A DNA stretch of 64,000 nt from Girardinichthys multiradiatus (taxonomy: Eukaryota > Chordata > Actinopteri > Cyprinodontiformes > Goodeidae). Location: the NCBI RefSeq assembly GCF_021462225.1, contig NC_061798.1, forward strand, positions 23,024,820 to 23,088,819, in the 5' to 3' direction. Below are positions 26,501 to 38,500 of the stretch, piece by piece; the stretch's first letter is position 1, and every line of letters begins with the position of its first letter. Position numbers and translations under genes: made by a program. The notes under the pieces were generated by a model. It was not told the origin of the DNA. It made no database searches and worked only from the letters and a program-made list of their open reading frames with translations.

Positions 26501-29500
26501 AAGAGTGCTTATCTTAATGAAGTGACGGTGTGGTCGTGGTGTAAAATACTGTCATAATAGTTCCATGTAATGAGTTTTGTTTCCTGTTTATATTGGCTGC
26601 ACGAGAGAAAACAATGAAACTCAGCAACTGATGCATAAATAGAGGCGACTGCGGCTCAGTAGGAAGAGTAGTCGTTCGATTCCAGCTTCCTCCTGCCATA
26701 TGTCGATGTGCCCCTGGGCAAGGCACTTAACCTCAAGTTGCCTACTGATCTGCGTATCGGCGTATGAATGTGTGAGCGTTAGTGAGTTTGATTGGGTGAA
26801 TGTGGCTCTAGTGTAAAGCGCTTTGAGCGGTCTGTATGTCTGGAAAGGCGCTATATAAGTTCAGTCCGTTTACCATTTTATTTACCATTTAAATAGTCTG
26901 ACACATAAAATAGATATACAACCTATAATGGGAATGAAACAATGAAAATGTTTATTTATAAGTACTGAATTACTATTATAGTCTTAATAATGATATAGAA
27001 GTATATATTTGATATAATACAAAATAACGCATGAAATTCAGCTGTGAACCTTTCCTGCAGTTTTCAGATAATCTTGATTGTGGCTTTTCTGTTTCTCTGT
27101 AGGCTGAAGCTGGTCTTTGCAAACTTTAATCATGAAATTGTGTGTTTTTCTAAAGGGACTCTCTGGAACCTGTCGTCCCAGGACTCTGTGAAGATGGAGA
27201 TTGTGGACCATGCGCTGCACGCTCTCTCTGACGAGGTCATGGTTACCCGTTCGGGCTGGGAGCGGGGGAGCAACGGTGCTGGAGGTGGCGAGGAAGACTG
27301 CAAGCCCAGGCATCTCGAGTGGGAGATTGCGCTCACTAATACAGCGGGCTGTCTGAGGTACGGAGGAAGGAAAGGGAGGAATGCAGGCAGCTTCGGAGAG
27401 CAGATCAAAGCTGTTGCTTATGGAGGGAAGGCCTGATTTTTTTCAGGAAAAGAATGGGGAAGTAAAATCGGATTTGATAAAAGGATGTGTGAGGGAGAAC
27501 GGAAGAAAGATCAAGTTAACAGAGCAGAGGAGAAGAATGTGGTTGGAATGCAAATATTTTACATGCTTTTATTGATTAAACCATGCTGCTCTTTAAGAAA
27601 TGTTATACTTCACCACAAGCATAGAGTAATTATGTAGTAATAGCTGATTTGTCCGCAGCATTTGATCTTAGTGTGTTAGATCTCTTTGCATTTTGTTGCC
27701 TTACAACCACAAACATCCATACATTTCATAGGAATTTATTTAACAGACACACAAAATTCAATCTCCGTATAAATACATCTGTTCTGTGAAGGGCCACACC
27801 GGCCTCTAGATGTTTGAAGCTGGTGGAGACGTATGCTTAAGACGTGCTGCTGTAGTTGCATCGAAAGCTGATTCTGCAAAATATTAACTAAGGAGACCTG
27901 AGTAATTCCACTTCAGCATTACGTGCTTCTGTGGTTATTCCATAATATTCTAATAGAAGCTGAACAATATTAGCCATCATAGACTTGCTGTATTTTCACT
28001 TAAGAAGTGGCCTGCCACATCTTAAACAAATCAGAAAAGCAGGAAGAAAGGAATTTTAAGTTGCTCCAGTAATGAGCAACTTAGTGTGGCATTGACTTAC
28101 ATACTGTAAACGGTATTTGCAGACCACTGGTTCCGTTGTCAGTGGATTCTCTTCAACAATTTGGTCAATTAGTGTTCTTCTGCTTCAGGGGAAAAGTTTG
28201 TGTAAATAAGTTTTATCCTAGAGTTTAAAAGTCTTGGTATTTGATGAAAATTTCTGCTCAGCATCAAGTAAGATCTTACTGTCAGCACGATGCTTCAGAA
28301 TGAATTAAGGATTAATACGAGGCATTGATGGTTTCAAGCGTTCCAAGCCGGCTGTCATTTTGGGTTTATGTACAGGGATGAAAGCTGTTTGATGCTGGTT
28401 GCTCAGGTCTGCACACAGCAGATGGCAGCTGGTTTATTTACCCAGCTCTTACTAATGTAGAGAGATATGTCAGAATGTTAAAGAAGCAGAAGAGCTAACA
28501 ATGATTAAGCTTTTCCATAAGTTCTGCAAAATATTTCTGCTTTTTATTTCACGCTCAATAAAAAAGATGAGTAAAGTAGCTCCACATCTTCAGAACCAGC
28601 GAGTCTTCACCGGTCCAGATTTCATTTAATTTCTCTAGGATCAAATCCTTCCTTATGTAGTTTCAATGCACTTCCTGACCTGTACATACTAGTGAAATCG
28701 GTACCCCCTGTGGTTGAAGGGAAAGTGTCCTTGTGTTGTAGGAGAGGGTGTGTCTGTGGCTGGGAAAAACAAGCCAAGTACAAAAGGCTCCCACCAAAAG
28801 GCAGCACTTTCTCCTTTATCCTGCTCCCTTTACATTCCTCGACTAACTCCGCCTCGACATGGCCCCCACCCCGCGGCAACCACCACCACACACACACACC
28901 CATATCCTTGTACTGCTATCCTTATAAGGACTTTGCATTTACTTCCATTCACTTTTCTTTCAATTTTTATAACACAACTCTGACCGTAACCTAAACACAA
29001 TTCAACCATTAGTCCTAAACCTGACTACTAACCCAAGAACAGCATGCAAAAAAGTGAGTACCAGGAAAATGACCCCTCCCTGCTGGTATGATGGTCTTCT
29101 GCTGGCAACACACACACACACACACACACACTCTCTTGTTTTGCTATATGTAGTGAGGACCATGTGTTGACTCCCATTGATTTTCAGTCATTTTCAACCC
29201 TTTCTATGCCCTAACCCTGACAATAGCCCTAAACCTAACTATTACCAGTGCATGCCTAACCCTAACCTTAACCTAAAGTCAATTCACACCTTAGTCCTAA
29301 ACCTAACTGTTAGCGAAATAGGTCGTGAAGACCAGCAAAATGTCCTCACTTTGGTACAAACGGTCCTCAATTTGATGGTGAAATCGGGAAAATGGTTCTC
29401 ACTGTGATGCCAAGACAGGAACACACACACACACACACACACGTAGTGAAGTTTGGTCCCTAAGTAAGAATGAGCCAGAGATGTAACCAGACCTTATCAG

Positions 29501-32500
29501 ACTGTACTCTCTTTGTGAAACTGAAGATTTAAAGGGAGTTTCATTCAAACAACTCTTGGGGGCGTGTTGAGACCTTACTGTATTTGCTGCCGTTCTTATT
29601 TTGTGACCAAAACTGTCTTTTTTTTCCTCCTGCTTTTCTGAATTGCCTCATTCATTTGGTGACCAGTACTTGTTTTACTGTTTGTTCGAAGAAATGTGAG
29701 TTCAGAGCGAAAGGAAGCGCGGAGGAAACTGAGAGAGTGCACTGGATTGGTCGATTCCGTCATGTACATCGTCCAGTCCCAGATTAACTGTAAAGAGGTG
29801 GACAATAAGGTATGTGGAGGGCTGACTGAGTTTATTGGGAGTCTTTTAAGAGCAATTTTTGTTTAATTTGGGTGTTCAAATCTCAACATGTGTTGCATTA
29901 TTTGTAGATAAAACAATGCATTTTCAAATAGACAACCGGTGCATCTTGCAATTTAAAACATTTTTTACACCTGCACTTTGTTTTTCTCTTCATCTCCACA
30001 GTTGACTGAGAACTGCGTTTGCCTGCTGAGGAACTTGTCTTATCATGTCCACATCGAAGTCCCAGGCGCTGAGCGCTACCAGGAGACCACACCCAACAGC
30101 CAGGGCTCCGCTTCCTTCAGTCAGAGAACCCGCCGCTTCAGCTCCCGCAGGGGCAAAGGTCAGTGTCACAGAGCAGGATGGAGCCCTGTGGCATGTTTGT
30201 TCGTTCAGTTTCAGCAGCCTTTAGGATGATATCACAGACTACACATTCCAACTCGACTGATACCAAAACACACACAACCTAAACAAATAAAACCAGTTGA
30301 TACCTCAGGAATGTCAACAATCTCCTCTCAGAAAGAGCTTGCATGTTTGTGTGTGTTTTTTTTATTTTTTTTATAAAAAAAGCCTAATTTTTGTGGCTTG
30401 GGAGTACTTTAAACTTGATAATTTGGCTGATGTGGCAAGAAGTTTGTGCAACAATGGTATAAAATCTTAACAGTAGAGTTATATCTCAATTTTAGCGAAA
30501 TTAATGTAATAATTTAATATTGTTGTGTAGTTCTTCAAAAAGCTGTTAGTTATTCCTGTGTATAAATATAGTAAACATATTATGTATTTTGTTAAAAAAA
30601 AAGACATTTTTCATAGAGAGCAAATATTCTTTTTGTTAAATTAAAACTCAGCTGTTATGAACATAATATTTTATAATATTCTAGCAAGACTTGACAAAGA
30701 ATAGCAGAGCTGTGCTATTTGTATCTAAAGGTTTGTCTGATTCAGCATGTAGTGCGCATCTTGTTTCCACTGAGGATCTTTGCATGACCAGGAGTTTGTT
30801 GAAGCGTCAGGCTGATGTTAGCTTGTGATTTCACCACTAGTTGATGTTTTTATTCATTTAACGTCTTATGGTTCCAGTTCATCATGTGTGGACACATTTT
30901 ACAAGAAGAGATTATTTCCTGCGTCTGATGTGTTTTGCTTTGAATATTGTAATTATTAATGTGGAGCGTTAGACGTCCTCTTTTAGTAAGGTGGACAATA
31001 CAGTGGGATTATGAAATGTTAGTTTTTCTATAAATGTTTGTTATTATTTAGATTTTTATAAACATACATCTGACATGTCACCTGCTGGCTCTGTTTGGTG
31101 GCAGCGAGGCTGTTGGGATATAAGTACATGTCATCTGGGTGGCGGAGTAATGGCTCTTTCCCATTTAATGCTTTCTCTTCCTTTTTTTCTGCCGCTCTTT
31201 TTTCCTCTTCCCGTCTGTTTTGTTCTCTTTTTCTCGTCTCCGTTCCTCTCTGCCCTTTCCTTTCTGACTCTCCTACAGATGAGTGGTTTTCCAAAGGTAA
31301 GCTTCCTTTACCTCTGTGTCACTGCACTGAGCTTCTTGCTGATCTTGTATGAGTGGAAGCTGTGGTCGGCAGGCTGATCAAGTGTGGGTCATTAAAACAA
31401 ACATGCACGCCTGCTTGTACCTTAGTTTGAGTTTTCTTTGTGTTTGCACACATCTAGCTCAACTAGTACAGATGTAACAACGACAGAGAATATCAAGTGT
31501 CTCATATTAAGATGTTTTGCCGCATTTCTTCAGATTTAATGTTGGGGTTTGCTGTTCCTAGGTAAGAAAAATGATGACGCAAATGCAGATAAAATACAAA
31601 TTCCAGTGAGGACCACACCTGCTAAAGGTAAGCATAGACTGTTGAGGCAATTTCTGACTATGTCTTATTTAAAAGGAAACACATTTGCTCAACTAACTCA
31701 CCTCTCCATACTGTCTTTTTTTCTTACCATCTTCTGCTCATCTCCTGGGGTTGTTGCATGCTTCCTCCTGTATCCACCAATCCTGCAGGCTATGAGCTGT
31801 TGTTCCAGCCAGAGGTGGTCCGCATCTACACATCGCTGCTAAAGGAGTCCAGAAACCCCACTGTGCTGGAAGCCTCAGCTGGAGCCATTCAGAACCTATG
31901 TGCTGGACGCTGGACTGTAAGAGCTACCTTTCATCATCATCCTGTTCTGTTTTACTGCACAAGAACTCCCAATGTGACTGTACAATATTATAAGAACAGG
32001 ACATTGTGATATTACTAAATGTTGACATGAAGATAAGCACAGATTTTCCTCATTGCTATTTTTCTTTCCCACCGTCAATGTTTCCAGCTCCATCCCTGAG
32101 CTTTCTGGTCTTGGTCGCTAAAGATGCCTTTGACCATGTGACCCACCTGCAACATTTTATTTTAGCCTGGACATCAATTGTCTGCATTTCTAACTGAAAT
32201 GTTTATGTAACGTACGTCCCTTGGCACTTAGAAAGTCCTCCTGCTGCAGGTCACTGACCTGAGAACGCTCTGTCTCTATATAAGATCCCACTACAACAGT
32301 AAAAACGATGAATTACAGCTAATACAGCAGTAATATCACATTACTTTCAGTGGAGGGCACAGCTAACCAAAATGTTGCAGTCGCTAACCAGTACTCTGCT
32401 AACTAAAATGTTAGCTTTGCTAACGCTAAAATACTAAGCTGATATAAAAAAAAAAAAATTGTGACAGCGAATCCTAGCTGCTATCCGCTATGACGAATGT

Positions 32501-35500
32501 AACTCAGGGTTGCCAGATTTGACAGTTTCCAGCCCAAACACAACAGTTGTTTTGTCTTGTGTACACATAATAAGCCAACAGCATGCTTGATGGACTCTTC
32601 AAGACATGCTCCCTACAGAAAGGAGCAAACTTGGGAATTCTGTTAATGGACTTAAAGTTGGCGAGACTTAATTTAGCAGAAGCTAAACGAAATCGCTGGC
32701 AGAAGCTAACAGTTTCCAAAGTTAGCTTCCAAAGCTAATCTGCTATACGAAATATTAGTTCCCCTATTTGCTGTTAGCGGATTAGCAGAACTGTATCCAC
32801 CGCTGATTACTTTCATAGTGGCTATAGTTTAAAAGCTGAGTAGTGTAACAAACTTTAAATGAATTTTAATGATGCGGCTTTGTTTATCTGCTCAGGGCAG
32901 AGGAAAGGAGACCTCCCAGCAGGGCCGGTTCTAGGCATGCATATATGAGGGGGCAGGCAGAAATGTGAAGGGGGCATCATCATGGGTACACATTATGCGC
33001 ATGTTTATTGTTGTTGTTGATTAGTGTTTTCTTTATGAGATTGGGGTAAACTGTGTTGTACTGTGCAATTTGCCAGACTGCACTGGTTTCCTCCCAGTTG
33101 GGCTTCTTTTGAACATGTTGGAAAAAAATAGCTTTGGGCGGGTTGTTAAAATTTGGAATGTTTTTAGTAATTATTAATATCAAAATAGTTGTCATTGGTG
33201 GCAGAAAAGTAAAAACCTGCACATCTCAAAATGTTGTCTTTTCACTCATTAATAGCTCGTTTATTTTGAAAAAGAGAATCTGTTGAACATGACTTCATCA
33301 ATCAGTGATGGTCATTGGTTAGTCAACTGTCACTGTGATATTATATTGGTCAATTGTAAACGCCCAAAACGCTGTTAAACATTCATCTAATACACACTGA
33401 GGTGCAGGCCTCACTTTGTTAAGATTTGACTTGATGTTGAGAAACAGTTTCATGCTGAAGAGGAAAATACAAAAGATATCCAGAAAGCTAAAACCACACC
33501 AGAACATGCACAGACATTTTTGGAGGCAGGTGCTTAAGCCAAAAAAAGGGCATCCATTGGCAAATTTATTTATAAAATTAAAATAACAAAAACAGGATAT
33601 ATTTATGCTTATATAGCCTCCCTTTTCTTGGAATAATGCTGCAAAATTTGTAAATGAAATAAATCAATGTTCTGCCATGCATTGTAATCAAAAGAAGACA
33701 CTGAATCAGCTGAGAAAACGGTGTACATTTGTTTTCTGACAGAGTTGAAACATTACACTAATAATAAATTAATAAACAATTACCAATACTAATATAACTC
33801 ACCACACTTTCATGTTGCTCAACTTAAGATCTGCTTTTCATTTCAAATCACAAACCTACTTTAAGTAGTTAAAGTTAACATTAGCTCTATTATTATGCTA
33901 ATAAAATCAGACTTCTAAGCAACATTTTCCTATTTATTTATCATTTTGTGTTTGCTGCTTTCTGTCATTGAACATTATATTCAGCCTTCGACATATAATG
34001 TTAATGTAATGTTAACTACCTAGAAAAATGATTCCTCAACTGTTGTAGCAGAAATGCTTGCATGAAAAGAGCTCCTTGAGTTAAAGTGACTTGTACCTAC
34101 ACAGAACAGAGTTTGGTGCTTTATTGTGAGAGTTAGGCTGTTAGACATTCAGTAAAAGGGTTGTGGTCATCCTTTTTCTTTTCTTCTTCGGACTTTACCA
34201 TCAAAGTAATTAAGTGAAATGAGTGAAAAGGTCTAATTTGTCGGTTTGGTTGTACATCTCTCTCTCGGTCTCTTTATTAAACCTGACAAACACCTGTCAA
34301 CAGCTGGATTTTATGAGTATTAAACATGTAGGCAATGTGTTACACAGTCCTGCATGGATGCTGATTGGAAGAAAATGCAAGCGTTTTTCAGCAGGTGTGG
34401 CGACAAAATGCCCCCCTCTCCGGCCCTTTATCTAAAGAAACTTTGGGCTAAAAGCCACGAAATGTCCGCTGGCTGGTGGCTTTCCAGTCTGCTAGATTGT
34501 ATACAGTCATTCAAATGTAGGTTTCTTTCATTTATTGTTTTAAATCTTTTCTTGTTTCCAAACGGGTTTTAGTTTCTGTATTTTATCTCCGATCTCACAT
34601 GTAGACTCATTTAGTGACAACGTTTTTTTTACTCGACATCTTTTTGAAAACGTTCAAGCCTGTGGGATGATGACGGGTGAAAATCTTGTCTGAACATATA
34701 GGACTTATTCTCCTTTTTTAATCATGTTTGTAATTGCAGGTCACAATATTACATTCCTGCATTCAGCCCATCAGACAGTTAGAGTTGAGCTAACGATTGT
34801 TTTTCTGCTGCCTAATGTTGGAAATAAAGAGACAATATAAAAGGAGCACTATGAACTGGACTTCCTGTGGTCTGAAAACGATTTTGGGATATTATGTTTA
34901 AGGGGGCACATCCAGTCTTGTATTGCAGTGACGTACTGTTGGAAAGAAATGGGATTTATGGGTCTGTAATAAATGTTGCAATCTTCCAAATAATTGACAC
35001 CAAAGCATTCTGCTTTCTTACTCTGAATATAAAAAGCTGTCACTGTGTAGCAGTAAATGATCCCCATAAATTCTTTATACGTTCCTTTCAAGCAGCCAGA
35101 TGTTCTTGTAGTTTTGGTAAATGGTCTTCAGCACTATGTTTTCAGGCTTTCCAATTGTCTTTTGTTTCCTTTTTAGTTTTAATTTGGACTTAAAAGGCTT
35201 TTCACTTATTTTCAGACCATTTTCACAGAAATGTGTTTTGTTTGAAAAGCTACTTTACTTTGACTCATGAATCATGAGACATAAAAGGCTCCTAAACTCC
35301 AATTTGTTTCTGGCTGCCTGTTACCAAAAAAAACACCAACATTTTTTTTTATTTTTTTTTTGTTGCATCAGCTGTAGCTGTTTTATTTTTACATCAGAGA
35401 CTTTTTTTGCCTTTCACTTCTGCTCTATTCCAATTTCACACAGCGTACACAGCATGATATGCTGCCAAAGAGAAAAAATATGTGAAAAGCATAATCCTGA

Positions 35501-38500
35501 GAAAATGTTTGAAAGACTTTCAGGAGGCTGCAGAACAGATTACAATAAAGTCTAATTGAGAGTAAAGTAATATTTAAACTTTAGCATAGGATGACCCTGT
35601 TGTATTCTGTGTGTGACTGTCTGCAAATGCATTGCGTTTCAAAACAACTCGACATATCCTTCTAGTCTTATTTGTTGTTTGTGGATTTAATTGTGGAAGG
35701 ACAAAAAAAATCAATCCTTTGCCCTCTAAATGGAAAGTTTTCACCAAACCTCAAGCAATGATTTGTTTGTCAGCATCATTAGGAAAACACTGGACATAAA
35801 TGGTGATTGTGTCTTTCATATATTTTTCATCAAGCTTTCAGATTAGACATGACTGACGGAGGAATCTTGTGACTCCTAGTTTACTGAAAAAGAATGTTCT
35901 GTCTGTTTTAGTATGGACAATACATCCGTGTCTTGACACGTACTGAGGGTGGTCTGCCTTTGCTGACCGAGCTGTTGGCGCACGGCAATGACCGAGTAGT
36001 CTACGCCATGTCTGGAGCACTCCGTAACCTGGCTATAGATGGACGCAACAAGGAACTGCTAGGTGAGCCGGGCTTTACAAAGACCGATCGTATCGCCACT
36101 GATGCTTACGATGTTCAGAGTGTTTAACGTTTGTTTACCTCTGCTTGTTGTTAGGTGAACATGCAATTCCTCACCTTGTGGCAAACCTGCCTGGTGGCGG
36201 ACAGAGTCAGCCAGTGCGAGCGCTGACAGAAGATACAGTGGTGTCTATACTGAGCACGCTGCATGAAGTGTTGGGATCCAGCGTTGACGCCGCGAAAAGC
36301 CTCAGGGCCTCGCAGGGAATTGAGAGGCTGGTGCTCATTAACAAGGATAGGTAATGGTTAAATGTAATAATTATTGAATGTTTAATATTTGTCAAATTTT
36401 ATTGCCCTTCAAAGTCTGCGGAATTGATTTGTTTTTATAATATGCAGCTTTTTTCTTTTTCTCATTTTATTAACAGTAACCGTTCAGACCGCGAGGTACG
36501 TGGAGCCGGACTGGTCCTGCAGAGTGTTTGGGGCTACAAAGAGCTCCGTCGGACTTTGGAGAAGGATGGCTGGAAAAAGACTGACTTCATGGTCAACTTA
36601 AATCCCCCCGTCAACAACGACAGGCCCAACGGAGGATTTGAGGACAGCACCTTGCCGCTCTTAGACAAAGGTTGGGAAGATGTTTTGCTTTCCTTCATAC
36701 TTTCACTATACTCACACGTTAAAAACAAAGAACACACCACAGACTTCTGCAGATAACTGTGATTCTAGTTATACTTCTAAGGATTTATTTTTGATGGTAA
36801 CACATGATTTGGGTTTGAATGAAATGTTGCAACTTTATGCTCCTATTCTAAAAGATAAAAAAAATGGCTTCTTTGTGGCTTTAAAGATGTTTATAGGTCA
36901 TCCAAGAAGTTCCAAAGATCATAAATAAGGCTAACATGAACTGGATATATTTAGAAATCCTTGGTGTGTAAACATCTCTGCCTGAATCATGACGGAGCTT
37001 TGGGTCTGACCCTAGGGTTCTGGAGGTCCAAAGAGCACTTAGACCTAAACAAAACGGTGAACATATTACGCTAGCTTATTTAATAAATATCATGCATACT
37101 GCAACTGTTTGTAAATAAATCAAGTTAAATGCCTGTTTTTCTGTGATTGCTTGCAAAAACTATTATTATTATTATTTAATTCTGATTAGGGCCTTGTACA
37201 ACCTTGGGCTGGCCCTAAATGACTGTTAATCTGATATGTTTAGAAAATAAACGTATTTACCCAGTTTTAATGTTATATTTTTACACAGGTGGGAAGAGTG
37301 AGCGAGAAACGATTCCATTGAATGAACTTGGACCAGGCAAGTGCAGAAAACATACAACTTCTAACAATGTGGGAGAGACGTCAGAGTTGTAGAGTACAGC
37401 AGAAACGCACGAATGAGGCAGCCTTTTTTCAAATATGTGTTTACTGATATTCAGTGAAGACGATGACCAAGTTGGATGAAATGAAATGATATGAATAGCC
37501 TTACATGCAAAAGCTGCTCTCATTTATTGCTTGTTTTTTCAGTACATTCCTGAGCAGTATGGTGTAACCAAAATTAACTTTCCAGTTAAAGATTCTCAGA
37601 CCGTGCCACTCTCAGAACATGGACCAGACTGCTCTAAAACCCAAACTCATAGGTTACACTGAATTGGACTTTCCATTGCAACAAGCTTTAGGAAATGTTA
37701 ATTTGCGTTGTCGTACAGTTTTAAGGGAACTAAACCCCATGTAAAAGCATAACTCCGTCCCCACGCAAATTAAGAAAATGTCACCAAAGCGGGGAGTGCC
37801 AAGAGACACTGAGGGGCAAGCGGGGGTGTGGTCAGGAGGACGAGGGAAATCTGACCTCTTGAAACATGGAGAGTGAGCAGAGCGACGCTGGTAGTTTCAC
37901 CATAGATGGATTTTATGAGGTGGAGGATTTTTTACACCCCTCTTCACAGTTTAAGGGAGTCTTTGTGGAGCCCAGCGGGCCTGAGCCTCATCAGTTCGAG
38001 CCGCCGGCTCAAGGCGCTGACTAAGCGATGGCCGAAACCGGTGCTGCCGAGGCAGTGGAGGACAGAATGGGTTCTGTTTCTGAGGGATAAAGTGTTTTTG
38101 GCGGCATCAATACTGAACATTTTAAACATTTCCACTCTTTTTTTTTTTGCACAAACCTTAAATGCCATCCATTGGTGGAGTGTCTGAGTGCTGTGTCCAA
38201 ATTCCAGGGCTGCATCCTTCGAAGATCTGGTCTATGTGACCGGCTGGCTGCAAAAACCACGAAGGCTGTTAGAACGACTGAATTTGAGCGGTCTAGCCTT
38301 CACCAGCTGGTCCCGCCCCTTACCTCAGTGTAACTTCTGCCGCCTAGCAACCATGACAGCTGTGAAGCTGTAAAAATTGGGGACTGAAGGTTAACCCCGC
38401 TGTCTCCACTGTTCAAAACAGCACATGGTTTCTGTTTACCCCTTTTATATATTCCTGATGGCTTGTAAGCTTGTTTTCTTTAAAATGTTCTTGTTTTGTT

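Larger units (their letters stand above)
25607..27155 (+). other. ctnnd1: ctnnd1 intron with an inverted SINE pair
   Basis: Holds a minus-strand SINE tail (26000-26140) and a + SINE (26641-26880). The remainder has no recognisable feature. Confidence 0.75.

Noticed and set aside
26641..26700. A tRNA gene
   Set aside because: A and B boxes are present, but the spacing is too short, no cloverleaf forms and a SINE body follows.
27044..27436. A 130-codon + frame around 27.2 kb
   Set aside because: Only 27156-27357 is coding (ctnnd1 exon 10); the rest is intron read through.
29200..29310. Interstitial telomere
   Set aside because: CCCTAA-like words are few, imperfect and embedded in a longer non-telomeric repeat unit.
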